Assembly (NCBI GenBank): GCA_012034595.1
Contig: JAAUPE010000032.1
Span: 1 to 56,230, forward strand
Length of the DNA: 56,230 bases
Direction: 5' to 3'
Origin: Calothrix sp. CSU_2_0
Lineage (GTDB): Bacteria > Cyanobacteriota > Cyanobacteriia > Cyanobacteriales > Nostocaceae
Below, one piece after another: positions 1 to 8,368 of this stretch. Every line of letters begins with the position of its first letter. Positions within the stretch are counted from its first letter, which is position 1. The notes under the pieces were generated by a model. That model searched no databases. It was not told the DNA's origin and saw nothing but the letters and a program-made list of their open reading frames with translations. Made by a program: the position numbers and the translations under genes.

Positions 1-120
1 AACAAGGAATCTTTATCTTTCTCCATGAATCAATTCAGGGGCTTGTATCCGTTGAGATAAAGATAAAAAGAAATATTCTTCTTTCTTTTACCTTTTTACT
101 TTTGACTTTTAATTTAAAAG

Positions 121-272
121 ATGGTCAATATTAACCCCGTAGTGACATTTTTCGCTTTATTAATAGGTGCGAGAATTGCTGGGTTATTAGGAAAGGAACA
201 TTTCTTGCCGTTCCAATTGCTGTTTCGATTGCCAGGTTGTTAGAAATTGATGAATTAAAAGGTGAGACATAA
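121..272 (+). pseudogene. AI-2E family transporter, C-terminal remnant
   Basis: Translation from 121 gives a stretch like the last membrane segment of AI-2E transporters (NPVVTFFALLIGARIAGLLG). It then shifts frame near 200, and the family tail (LAVPIAVSIARLLEIDEL) continues in another frame to the TAA at 270-272. Only about 50 of the usual ~350 residues are present. The 120 bases upstream do not continue the protein and are A+T-rich, so this is a truncated relic, not a gene entering from the left edge. One extra T in the T-run at 201-203 would restore the frame, so the shift itself may be a sequencing error; the truncation is not. Family assignment rests on the short conserved tail. Confidence 0.6.
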
Positions 273-289
273 AAGAGCGGTAGTCCATA

Positions 290-598
290 TCAATTGCGAT
301 CGAAGGGAGGATTCCCCGATTCCGGAATATGGATTGTTCTTTCATCAGTGTGGGGGATTGATAGTGATGCGACTTCACCCAAAGCCATTGGTCCATAGGG
401 AGCAGTCGGTGGAACTGGATTTCCTAATGGGTCTACAGTATAAATTGGGTCAAGATTAGCGCTGTCTTGATAGCCTTTTCTCACCAACTCTTCGTAATCA
501 TTATCGATTTGCAATTCTTCTGTAAACTCCGGCAAATTTTCCGCCTGCTCTTTTGTTAGACCTTTTGTCTTCAAAAATATAAGTCTAACTTTTGACAA
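290..598 (-). CDS. hypothetical protein, 102 residues
   Basis: A 102-residue reading frame starting at the ATG at 596-598. It has no signal peptide, membrane segment or motif that I recognise. It is rich in Pro, Glu and Asp, with a proline-dense middle (PLGNPVPPTAPYGPM), and has the acidic, ordered look of a real soluble protein rather than a shadow frame. It lies between two gene relics, so it could be the surviving part of something longer. I cannot assign a function. Confidence 0.4.
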   Translation of the reverse strand: MSKVRLIFLKTKGLTKEQAENLPEFTEELQIDNDYEELVRKGYQDSANLDPIYTVDPLGNPVPPTAPYGPMALGEVASLSIPHTDERTIHIPESGNPPFDRN

Positions 599-703
599 TT
601 TCTCTTCTAACTTGAGAATGTAAAAATTAACGATAGAAGTATTTTATAGTTAATTAGATAGTGTTCGGTCGAGTTAAACAAGTTAAAAATTTCAGCTATA
701 ACT

Positions 704-837
704 ATGCAAAATACATTGGAAGTAGAGACTGTAAATCCTAAATTAGAGAGAATTGCCAACATCTTACGTTTTGTTGGTTGGAGTAGTTTTTGCGTACAGA
801 TTGCTTTAGGAGCGGCTTCTGTCTTAATGCTTTCTTC
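704..837 (+). pseudogene. DUF3611 family protein, N-terminal fragment
   Basis: The first ~45 codons (PKLERIANILRFVGWSSFCV, then QIALGAASVLML) resemble the N-terminus of cyanobacterial DUF3611 membrane proteins: a short amphipathic leader, then the first membrane helix. Similarity stops abruptly near 835, where the DNA becomes the reverse complement of a plasmid replication gene fragment. The frame runs on to 1021 but encodes nothing family-like after the junction. This is a 5' remnant left by a recombination or insertion event; the rest of the ~180-residue family protein is not in the window. Confidence 0.5.
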
Positions 838-1319
838 GCTCCTTCAACAATTACTACTGGTACATTTTTTAGCCAAACCCAATACCAGAAACCGTTGGGA
901 TGTTCTAAGTCTTCGGGAGCGATCGCAATTCCACAGTTTTTCGAGATTTTCCTCCAAATCCGGTGCGGGATTTCTAGGAAGAATGCTCTGGTTGGTTCTT
1001 TGTAGAGGTGTTCGTATTTGATGTATTTGTGGATTTTATTGCGATCGCGAAGCGACTCCTTGCGAGTATCGCGTCTGGGTTTGTCTGGCTTGAAACATCC
1101 CCACATCATAGGATGGTAGTCATCGATTGGGTCAACTCCGCTACACCACCAACCACCGTGTTCGATGTGGCGATATTTCTTCAAGTCCCCGTCTCGTAAT
1201 CTTCCATCGTTGCGGCGTGAGATTTTGGGACTATAAATCAAGTATTCGTATGATGTGGTTCCTTCCAAAGATTTGACGTTGAGAGCAATAATTTCTGGGT
1301 CAACTTTACTATTTATACC
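838..1319 (-). pseudogene. CyRepA1/DUF3854 plasmid replication protein, internal fragment
   Basis: Reading leftward from about 1319 to 838 gives an open, continuous ~160-residue segment. It matches the large cyanobacterial plasmid replication proteins (DUF3854, CyRepA1 type), with the hallmarks KYRHIEHGGWW, MMWGCFKPDKPRRD, GIAIAPEDLEHP and NVPVVIVEGAKKA. Full proteins exceed 1000 residues, so this is an internal slice with neither start nor end. The open frame continues upstream of the ATG at 1268 (VDPEIIALNVKSLEGTT), which confirms that this ATG is not the real start. It abuts the DUF3611 fragment at ~837. It is a non-functional relic of a plasmid in the chromosome, or of a plasmid-derived repeat. 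Confidence 0.7.
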
Positions 1320-1399
1320 AATTTAATATGAAGCTGCATATAATAGGGGAGTTGCAAACTCCATAAATTTAAATCTCTATGAGCCGCCGATTTAAGATT

Positions 1400-1432
1400 G
1401 CGATACCACGAAGTGGTTGCCAAGGGCATCGC
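1400..1432 (+). repeat. 33-nt dispersed repeat, copy 1
   Basis: A 33-nt element bounded by inverted GCGATA/C-type ends (gcgatacc...gcatcgc). Related copies are at 29871-29903 (33 nt) and 48975-49005 (31 nt, partial ends). It overlaps the start of the IS630-like remnant. Confidence 0.6.
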
Positions 1433-1529
1433 AGAAAGCGAAGAGGAATTAAAAAAACGTCTATAGACAGCTAGGTTAGGAAATCAAAAAGAAAAACTTC
1501 AGATGCTGTGGTGGCTCAAAACTGGACAG
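1419..1529 (+). pseudogene. IS630-type transposase, N-terminal HTH remnant
   Basis: One frame reads KGIAESEEELKKRL, an in-frame TAG at 1464-1466, then NQKEKLQMLWWLKTGQ. This resembles the N-terminal region of IS630-family transposases (a Glu/Leu-rich helix, then the L-x-x-LxWLKTGQ segment that begins the winged-helix DNA-binding part). Only ~37 codons survive. They are fused in frame, at the shared residues GQVT, to the DUF442 gene that follows. No inverted repeats or catalytic DDE domain are visible. The call rests on a short match. Confidence 0.5.
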
Positions 1530-1957
1530 GTGACACCAGAACAGTTACAACAAGCAACAACGGAAGGTTTTAAATCTGTACTCAACTTGCGTAGACGCGA
1601 AGCGGCTTGTCGTAGACATCGCCTGATGAACAGGGTTTTTTCCACGACGAACCGCAACAAGCAGAGTCTCTCGGTCTCAAGTACGTGAATATACCTGTCA
1701 AGGTTGCAGAACTGAGCGAAGAATTAACTACAGAGATACTCAAGCAAATCGACGACCTGCCAAAACCAGCCTTAATCCATTGTGGAGTAGGGATGCGTGC
1801 TAGTGCGATCGCATTAATGAATGTAGCCACACGTCAGGGAATGACACCAGAGCAGGCATTTGAGAAAGCAGGACAAATTGGTTTTGATTGCAGTGCTAAC
1901 CCACAGATGAAAGAATTTTTTAAGAACTACGTGGAAAAGCATTCCCAATCAAAATGA
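1530..1957 (+). pseudogene. DUF442 phosphatase-like protein, broken by a 26-nt repeat
   Basis: Codons from 1530 (VTPEQLQQATTEGFKSVLNL) and, in another frame from 1619, PDEQGFFHDEPQQ then YVNIPVK, PKPALIHCGVGMRASAIAL and GMTPEQAFEKAG form one DUF442/TIGR01244-type protein, related to dual-specificity phosphatases with a Cys-loop-Arg active site (HCGVGMR). The frame breaks because 26 nt (1593-1618) lie between the CGT and TCG codons of the conserved LRSPDEQG. Removing exactly those 26 nt restores the family sequence. The native start is replaced by the IS630-like remnant. The part from 1685 (ATG) is a 90-residue open frame that keeps the Cys loop but lacks the N-terminal strands, so activity is unlikely. 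Confidence 0.7.
1593..1618 (+). repeat. 26-nt short interspersed repeat inserted in a gene
   Basis: The insert has CGTAGAC on both sides of GCGAAGCGGCTTGT. This GTAGACGCGAAGCGGCTT sequence is a type of small repeat common in Nostocales genomes. A related segment occurs at about 41299-41345 (tagacgcgcaagcggcttct). It shifts the DUF442 frame by +2. Confidence 0.65.
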
Positions 1958-2014
1958 TTGGGAAATCGGATTTTCAATTGAAAATCCGATTTATGACAAT
2001 GTTGTATTTTTCTT

Positions 2015-4243
2015 CTAGAACCGTTCGTGAAAAGTGCGCTTAATTACATCAAGTTGTTGTTCACGTGTTAACTTAATAAAATTCACTGCATAACCTGACA
2101 CTCTAATTGTTAACTGTGGATACAACTCTGGATGCTCCATCGCGTCCATTAACATTTCTCGATTCATAACGTTGATGTTTATATGATGCCCACCATCATG
2201 GAAATAGCCATCAAGCATTCCCACTAGGTTTTTAATTCGGTCTTCTTCTAACTTGCCAAGTGCGGTTGGTACTATTGAGAAAGTATTGGAAATGCCATCC
2301 TGTGCGTAGTCATATGGTATTTTTGCTACCGATGCTAATGATGCGATAGCACCACAACTATCTCTTCCATGCATTGGGTTCGCGCCGGGAGCAAAAGGTT
2401 CTCCAGCTTTTCTTCCATCGGGTGTATTTCCAGTTTTCTTTCCGTATACAACGTTAGAAGTAATAGTTAATACCGATTGTGCAGGTATAGCATCGCGATA
2501 GGTTTTGTGTTTACGAAGTTCACTCATGAACCTGGTAACTAAATGTACCGCGATGTCGTCAACTCGGTTGTCGTTGTTACCGTATTTAGGAAAATCTCCT
2601 TCAATTTGATAATCAACTGCTAATCCGGTTTCATTCCGTAATACTTTGACTTTTGCGAATTTGATAGCAGACAAAGCATCAGCAGCAACAGATAATCCAG
2701 CGATACCACATGCCATCGTTCGGAAAACGTCGCGATCGTGCAATGCCATTTCTAAACGTTCGTAACAGTATTTATCATGCATGTAGTGGATGACATTAAG
2801 AGTATTTATATAAGTCTTAGCCAACCATGCCATCATCTGCTCAAACTTGTGCCAAACTTCTTGGTAATCCAGATATTCTGAGGTAATAGGTGCAGTTTCA
2901 GGAGCGACTTGTTCGCCTGAAGTTTCATCTTTTCCGCCATTAATGGCGTATAACAAGCATTTGGCTAAATTCACACGGGCACCGAAGAATTGCATTTGCT
3001 TACCAATTCGCATCGCTGATACACAACAAGCGATCGCATAATCATCACTCCAGCACAAACGCATAATATCATCATTTTCATACTGAATAGAACTAGTATT
3101 AATGGATGCATTTGCACAATAACGCTTGAAATTATCAGGCAACCGCTCCGACCACAATACCGTTAAATTCGGTTCGGGTGCCGATCCTAAGTTATACAAA
3201 GTATGGAGTATCCGGAAACTGGTCTTTGTTACTAGCGGTCTACCATCTTCACCCATACCACCAACACACTCAGTTACCCAAGTAGGATCTCCAGAAAATA
3301 GCTCATTGTAGTCAGGCGTGCGTAAAAATCGAACCATCCGCAATTTCATCACAAAGTGGTCGATAAGTTCTTGGAGTTGGGACTCAGTTATGTGACCAAG
3401 CTGCAAGTCACGTTCAAAGTAGATATCAAGGAAAGTAGAAATACGCCCAATTGACATCGCAGCACCGTTTTGTTCTTTAACTGCTGCCAGGTATGCTAAA
3501 TACAACCACTGCAAAGCCTCAGTCGCATTTGCTGCGGGATGGCTAATATCAAAGCCGTAGCTAATAGCCATTTCTTTGAGTTCAAACAAAGCTCTGATTT
3601 GTTCGGAAATTTCCTCTCGCAGACGAATGGTAAACTCATCAATGACATCAACATCTAACGATTCAAGTTGGGCTTTTTTATCTTCGATTAGACAATCAAC
3701 CCCATATAAAGGAACTCGTCGATAATCACCAATAATTCGTCCTCGTCCATAGGCATCTGGAAGTCCGGTAATAATCCCATAGTGCCGTGCTAGACGCATT
3801 TGTTTGGTATAGGCATCAAATACACCGTCGTTATGGGTTTTACGATATTTGGTAAATATTTCCGCGATTTTAGGATTGAGTTGATAGCCGTAAGCTTCTA
3901 ATGAGTCTTTAACAACACGAATTCCACCAAATGGCATAATTGCACGTTTGAGAGGTTTTTCGGTTTGTAAACCAACTATTTTTTCCAACTCGCGATTGAT
4001 ATAACCAGGATGGTGCGATGTAATTGTCGAAACGACTTCTGTATCAGTATCCAAAATACCTTTTTCGCGTTCGACCCCCATCAAATCCCGAACTTGCTTC
4101 CAGAGTACTTGGGTTTGTTCGGTTGCACCTGTTAAAAATGATTCGTCTCCCGTATAAGGTCTATAATTTTTTTGAATGAAATCACGGACGTTGATTTCCT
4201 TCATCCACTTACCAGGGCTAAAGCCGCTCCATTGTTCGAGCAT
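2015..4243 (-). CDS. pflB: pyruvate formate-lyase
   Basis: Formate C-acetyltransferase: a cytoplasmic glycyl-radical enzyme converting pyruvate and CoA to acetyl-CoA and formate without oxygen. I start at 4243 ([13 protein letters not shown], 742 residues) because AGGAG lies ~10 nt upstream; the 19 extra codons to 4300 have no family character. Visible hallmarks are the adjacent catalytic cysteines at ~406-407 ([10 protein letters not shown]), the substrate-region segment [19 protein letters not shown], and the C-terminal glycyl-radical loop RVSGYAVNF with Gly ~717, 26 residues from the end as in E. coli PflB. No frameshifts and no missing motif. Divergent from ppsA; its activating enzyme (pflA) is three features downstream on the other strand. 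The enzyme is oxygen-labile, so it is expected to work in dark, anoxic conditions. Very secure. Confidence 0.97.
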   Translation of the reverse strand: MLEQWSGFSPGKWMKEINVRDFIQKNYRPYTGDESFLTGATEQTQVLWKQVRDLMGVEREKGILDTDTEVVSTITSHHPGYINRELEKIVGLQTEKPLKRAIMPFGGIRVVKDSLEAYGYQLNPKIAEIFTKYRKTHNDGVFDAYTKQMRLARHYGIITGLPDAYGRGRIIGDYRRVPLYGVDCLIEDKKAQLESLDVDVIDEFTIRLREEISEQIRALFELKEMAISYGFDISHPAANATEALQWLYLAYLAAVKEQNGAAMSIGRISTFLDIYFERDLQLGHITESQLQELIDHFVMKLRMVRFLRTPDYNELFSGDPTWVTECVGGMGEDGRPLVTKTSFRILHTLYNLGSAPEPNLTVLWSERLPDNFKRYCANASINTSSIQYENDDIMRLCWSDDYAIACCVSAMRIGKQMQFFGARVNLAKCLLYAINGGKDETSGEQVAPETAPITSEYLDYQEVWHKFEQMMAWLAKTYINTLNVIHYMHDKYCYERLEMALHDRDVFRTMACGIAGLSVAADALSAIKFAKVKVLRNETGLAVDYQIEGDFPKYGNNDNRVDDIAVHLVTRFMSELRKHKTYRDAIPAQSVLTITSNVVYGKKTGNTPDGRKAGEPFAPGANPMHGRDSCGAIASLASVAKIPYDYAQDGISNTFSIVPTALGKLEEDRIKNLVGMLDGYFHDGGHHININVMNREMLMDAMEHPELYPQLTIRVSGYAVNFIKLTREQQLDVIKRTFHERF

Positions 4244-4353
4244 ATTATTAATACTCCTGATATATACTGTGCAGTTGAATGCGAATGTAGCAAAAATCAA
4301 AAGCCAATTTTTTAAAAAATTATTTATTCACTCTTCAAGATTAGAAAAAGATA

Positions 4354-4668
4354 TTGAGGAAGTTGTGAGGATACTATCTTTGTTGTTTCCCTCACGATTT
4401 CTTCAAATTGTTTACATACGGTTGGGAGGTGTTAGGTATTCCCGTAAAGCAGTAGTCGATTTAATCCCACAGCGCAATAGTGGAAAAATGGTTGCATGGC
4501 ACAATGGAAAAGTTGAACTGGTAGAGATTGATGCTGTTATCGCTCAAAGTCCTTTGTTGGTAAACACAAACAGTTATTTAGTTTCAACAGCGCTTGCCTT
4601 AAATATTTATCTAGGTACACAATAAGCACAAACTGTTACAGTTTTCGCCATCCTCACAACTTCCTCAA
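4354..4668. repeat. 19-bp perfect inverted repeats flanking a gene remnant
   Basis: TTGAGGAAGTTGTGAGGAT at 4354-4372 is repeated exactly, in inverse orientation, at 4650-4668, with 277 nt between. The enclosed DNA carries a phosphofructokinase tail. Possible readings are ends of a small non-autonomous element, or a long-range stem in the pflB-ppsA intergenic region. No target-site duplication is obvious. Confidence 0.6.
4422..4625 (+). pseudogene. 6-phosphofructokinase C-terminal remnant
   Basis: The frame ending at 4625 reads KAVVDLIPQRNSGKMVAW, then VELVEIDAVIAQ, then YLVSTALALNIYLGTQ. This resembles the last ~65 residues of cyanobacterial ATP-dependent 6-phosphofructokinase (KAVDLI..G.GMVA, then IP..A, then ..A..LGICLGD). 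Upstream of ~4422 the frame has no family character. The enzyme's ATP and fructose-phosphate sites are missing, so it is non-functional. A glycolytic relic inside a fermentation locus suggests that pfkA once stood here. The match is short and moderately diverged. Confidence 0.45.
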
Positions 4669-4777
4669 ATTATATTCGTATAACTAACAGTGTAAGGATT
4701 CATCTAAGTCATTTTCTAAAGAACACAGCTTCCTTCTCTTCCGATTCCCAGTTGAAATCACATTCAAAGGATATTTT

Positions 4778-7207
4778 ATGATGGTATCAACAACCGTAAA
4801 TCCACAAACCGTAAACCAAAACTCTCCACAAGCACTGGTTCTACCGTTTGAAACAGTTAGTATTGCAGATATCGCAATTGTGGGAGGCAAAAATGCATCG
4901 CTAGGAGAGATGATTCAGCAATTGGCGAACAAGGGTGTGAAGGTTCCGACTGGGTTTGCAACTACTGCCTATGCTTATCGCTATTTTATTGAAAATGCGG
5001 GTTTAGAGAAGAAATTACGGGAAATATTTGCTGATTTAGATGTTGAAGACGTTGATAACCTACGCGAACGGGGTAAGCAAGCTCGTGGATTAATGCTGCA
5101 AACTTCATTTCCAAAGGAATTAGAAGATGCGATTGCCGAAGCATATCAACAAATGTGCTACCAATATGGTGCAAATACCGATGTTGCAGTTCGCTCTTCT
5201 GCAACTGCAGAGGATTTACCCGACGCGAGTTTTGCGGGGCAACAAGAAACTTACCTCAATGTCCACGGGTTAAAGGGTGTACTCGAAGCATGTCATAAGT
5301 GTTTTGCTTCGATATTTACTAACCGTGCGATTTCCTATCGTCAAATCAAAGGTTTTGACCATTTTAATGTTGCACTTTCAGTGGGTGTACAAAAAATGGT
5401 GCGTTCCGACTTGGCGGCATCAGGTGTAATGTTCTCTATTGATACAGAGACAGGTTTTAAAGATGCAGCATTAATTACAGCAGCTTATGGTTTGGGTGAA
5501 AACGTTGTTCAAGGCGCTGTTAATCCTGATGAGTATTTAGTTTTTAAACCCACCCTCCAACAGGGATATCGTCCACTAATTAAGAAGCAATTAGGAACCA
5601 AAGAAATCAAAATGGTTTATGACCTAAGTGGTTCTAAATTGACTAAAAATATACCTGTATCGCAATGCGATCGAGTTGCATTTGCTTTAACTGATGACGA
5701 AATTCTTCAATTAGGTCGCTGGGCATGTGTAATAGAAGAACATTACTCAAAGGTTCGCGGTACCTACACCCCAATGGATATTGAGTGGGCAAAGGACGGA
5801 ATTACCCAGGAGTTATTCATTGTCCAAGCACGTCCAGAAACAGTCCAGTCACAAAAATCGCACAACATTTTACGTAGCTATAAATTATTAGCCAAAGGAA
5901 ACGAATTAGTAACAGGTAGTGCCGTTGGTGAGATGATTGGACAAGGGAAAGCACGAGTGATTTTAGATATAAGTCAAATTAACCAATTCCAAGAAGGAGA
6001 AGTATTAGTAACAAACCGTACTGACCCTGACTGGGAACCCATCATGAAAAAAGCCAGTGCAATTGTTACAAATACAGGTGGTCGAGTATGTCATGCCGCA
6101 ATTATCGCCAGGGAAATGGGAATTCCGGCGATCGTTGGTTCTGGTAATGCCACAAAAGTAATTCCTGATGGGCAAGAAATAACTGTAAGTTGTGCTAACG
6201 GTGAAACTGGTAGAGTCTATCAAGGATTAATACCCTATCAAGTCGAAGAAATCGCTTTAGAAAAACTTCCCCCAACCCCAACAAAAATTATGATGAATGT
6301 GGGGAACCCAGAGGAAGCATTTAGCTTGAGTGCGATACCAAATGATGGTGTTGGGCTAGCCCGGATGGAGTTTATTATAGCCAATCAAATCAAAGTACAT
6401 CCTCTGGCATTAGTACATTTTGATAAGTTAGACGATAGTTTTACGAAGCATACAATTGCCGAACTCACTTCCCAGTATGGAGAGAAAACACAATTTTTTG
6501 TTGACAAATTAGCTGCTGGTATTGGTACCATTGCGGCGGCATTTTATCCTGAACCAGTAATCGTGCGCTTGAGTGATTTTAAGAGTAACGAATATGCCAA
6601 TCTTTTGGGAGGAAAACAATTTGAACCCAAAGAAGAAAACCCAATGATAGGTTGGCGTGGTGCATCGCGTTATTATGATGAACGTTATCGCGAAGGATTT
6701 GCTCTTGAATGTCAAGCTATGAAGAAAGTACGCGATGAAATGGGTTTAAAGAACGTTATTTTAATGGTTCCTTTTTGTCGTACACCACAAGAAGGCAAGC
6801 GTGTACTTGCAGAAATGGCTTGTCATGGGTTGGTGCGGGGAGAGAATGATTTGCAAGTTTATGTAATGTGCGAGTTGCCAAGTAATGTAATACTGGCTGC
6901 GGAATTTAGCAAAATATTCGATGGATTCTCCATAGGTTCTAACGATTTAACACAATTGACTTTAGGACTTGATAGGGATTCCGAGTTAGTCGCACACCTA
7001 TTTGATGAACGCGATGAAGCTGTTAAACAAATGATTGCCAATGCGATACACACTGTTAAACAAAATGGACGCAAAATTGGTATTTGTGGGCAAGCTCCTA
7101 GCGACTATCCTGAATTTGCGCGATTTCTCGTTAATGAAGGTATTGATTCGATTAGTCTCAACCCTGATTCTGTACTCAAGACGCGATTGGAACTGAATAA
7201 AAATTAA
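4778..7207 (+). CDS. ppsA: phosphoenolpyruvate synthase
   Basis: Pyruvate, water dikinase (809 residues): pyruvate + ATP to PEP + AMP + phosphate, in the cytoplasm. Domains in order: an N-terminal ATP/pyruvate-binding domain (VGGKNASLGEM near 35; VRSSATAEDLPDASFAGQQE near 140), a swivelling phosphohistidine domain with the carrier His at 439 (GGRVCHAAIIAREMGIPAIVG region), and a PEP-binding TIM barrel ending in SIGSNDLTQLTLGLDRDS and ICGQAPSDYP. Full family length. A second ATG one codon in (4781) is possible; AAAGGA lies upstream. It heads the rightward fermentation genes. Beside PFL and AdhE it may set the pyruvate/PEP balance, recovering PEP when pyruvate accumulates, or feed gluconeogenesis. 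It is not pyruvate phosphate dikinase, judging by its sequence and ~810-residue length. Confidence 0.95.
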   Translation: MMVSTTVNPQTVNQNSPQALVLPFETVSIADIAIVGGKNASLGEMIQQLANKGVKVPTGFATTAYAYRYFIENAGLEKKLREIFADLDVEDVDNLRERGKQARGLMLQTSFPKELEDAIAEAYQQMCYQYGANTDVAVRSSATAEDLPDASFAGQQETYLNVHGLKGVLEACHKCFASIFTNRAISYRQIKGFDHFNVALSVGVQKMVRSDLAASGVMFSIDTETGFKDAALITAAYGLGENVVQGAVNPDEYLVFKPTLQQGYRPLIKKQLGTKEIKMVYDLSGSKLTKNIPVSQCDRVAFALTDDEILQLGRWACVIEEHYSKVRGTYTPMDIEWAKDGITQELFIVQARPETVQSQKSHNILRSYKLLAKGNELVTGSAVGEMIGQGKARVILDISQINQFQEGEVLVTNRTDPDWEPIMKKASAIVTNTGGRVCHAAIIAREMGIPAIVGSGNATKVIPDGQEITVSCANGETGRVYQGLIPYQVEEIALEKLPPTPTKIMMNVGNPEEAFSLSAIPNDGVGLARMEFIIANQIKVHPLALVHFDKLDDSFTKHTIAELTSQYGEKTQFFVDKLAAGIGTIAAAFYPEPVIVRLSDFKSNEYANLLGGKQFEPKEENPMIGWRGASRYYDERYREGFALECQAMKKVRDEMGLKNVILMVPFCRTPQEGKRVLAEMACHGLVRGENDLQVYVMCELPSNVILAAEFSKIFDGFSIGSNDLTQLTLGLDRDSELVAHLFDERDEAVKQMIANAIHTVKQNGRKIGICGQAPSDYPEFARFLVNEGIDSISLNPDSVLKTRLELNKN

Positions 7208-7305
7208 AAACCTAACCCCTAACTCCTCCCTACTTGGGGTTGGGGAATTATAGAATAGTCAAGAAAAGATACAGCGAATCCACTAGTTTTAAAAAGGAGA
7301 AAAAC

Positions 7306-7377
7306 ATGGGAATTAATTCAGTCGATCTGGAAATTCCTGAAGGTTGTAATTTTACTCTTGATCGAATTGTTCATTGA
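7306..7377 (+). CDS. possible 23-residue peptide or truncated gene start
   Basis: An ATG preceded by AAAAAGGAGAAAAAC, one of the best ribosome-binding sites in the window, opens 23 codons (MGINSVDLEIPEGCN...) and stops at TGA, with a TAG right after. The sequence looks like the first strand of a longer protein cut short, but could be a leader peptide in the ppsA-pflA gap. I cannot assign it. Confidence 0.3.
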   Translation: MGINSVDLEIPEGCNFTLDRIVH

Positions 7378-7476
7378 TAGATTATGCCCAGCAAATATAG
7401 AAACAATAAATGGTGTTAAGACAAGAAAAGAGTTTTTATACAACATTATTTATAAATTTTAAGGTAGGCAAGAGTT

Positions 7477-8298
7477 ATGCAAAAAATAGATATTTACCAA
7501 TCTATTGATGTGCAAGGTAATGCTATCGGTGAAAGTATAAAAAGTAAAAATATGAGTCAAGAAACAATTGCTAATTACGGTTTTATACATTCGGTAGAAA
7601 GTTGTGGAACGGTTGATGGTCCTGGTATTCGTTTTGTGATTTTCACATCCGGTTGTCCGCTTCGCTGTTTATATTGTAGCAATCCTGATTGTCGTTATTT
7701 GGAGAATGGTAGAAAAGTCAGCGTTGATGAAATTATCGCGGAAATTCAGAAGTATAAATCGTATATGGAAGCTTCTGGTGGTGGTGTTACAATCAGTGGG
7801 GGAGAACCACTATTTCAGTCTACCTTTGTTAGAGAAATATGCAAGCGTTGTCGGTCTCTAGGCATACATACAGCCTTAGATACTTCTGGCTTTTGTGATT
7901 TAGAATCTGCAAAATCTGTACTCGAATTTGTAGATTTGGTACTACTAGACATTAAATCTTTCGACCCAGTGACTTATACTAAATTGACGAGTGTTGCGAT
8001 TGAACCAACGTTGACTTTCGCTAAGTATTTAGATGAAATTAATAAACCAACATGGATTAGATTTGTATTAGTTCCCGGTCTTACCGATGACCCAGAAAAT
8101 ATCGCTGGTTTGGCTAATTTTATTGCCCAGCTTAACAATATTGAAAGAGTTGAGGTTTTACCATTTCATAAAATGGGGGAATATAAATGGGAACAATTAG
8201 GTTTTGAATATTTACTCAAAGATACTCTCACACCATCGCCCAAACAAATACAAGCAGCATTGGATATTTTTAGGAATAGAGGCATTTTAGCGATTTAA
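7477..8298 (+). CDS. pflA: pyruvate formate-lyase activating enzyme
   Basis: Radical-SAM glycyl-radical-activating enzyme (273 residues) that abstracts a hydrogen from the PflB Gly in the RVSGYA loop, using SAM and a [4Fe-4S] cluster. The cluster motif is CPLRCLYC, with Cys at 60, 64 and 67; GGGVTISGGEPLFQ near 105 is the SAM-binding GGE motif. Other family segments: VDLVLLDIKSFD and RFVLVPGLTDD. The enzyme is ~25 residues longer than E. coli PflA at its N-terminus; a start at the Met of MSQETIANYG (7552) would give the usual length but has no ribosome-binding site, so I keep 7477. It lies 70 nt before adhE and is probably cotranscribed with it. Confidence 0.95.
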   Translation: MQKIDIYQSIDVQGNAIGESIKSKNMSQETIANYGFIHSVESCGTVDGPGIRFVIFTSGCPLRCLYCSNPDCRYLENGRKVSVDEIIAEIQKYKSYMEASGGGVTISGGEPLFQSTFVREICKRCRSLGIHTALDTSGFCDLESAKSVLEFVDLVLLDIKSFDPVTYTKLTSVAIEPTLTFAKYLDEINKPTWIRFVLVPGLTDDPENIAGLANFIAQLNNIERVEVLPFHKMGEYKWEQLGFEYLLKDTLTPSPKQIQAALDIFRNRGILAI

Positions 8299-8368
8299 TT
8301 TATTAAACTTCACTTCCCTCCCCGCGAACCTACCGCGTGTACACAAGCCTTCAAAACAGGATAAATCC

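Noticed and set aside
4244-4300. 19-residue longer PflB N-terminus
   Set aside because: AGGAG is placed for the ATG at 4243, and the extra residues are unlike PflB.
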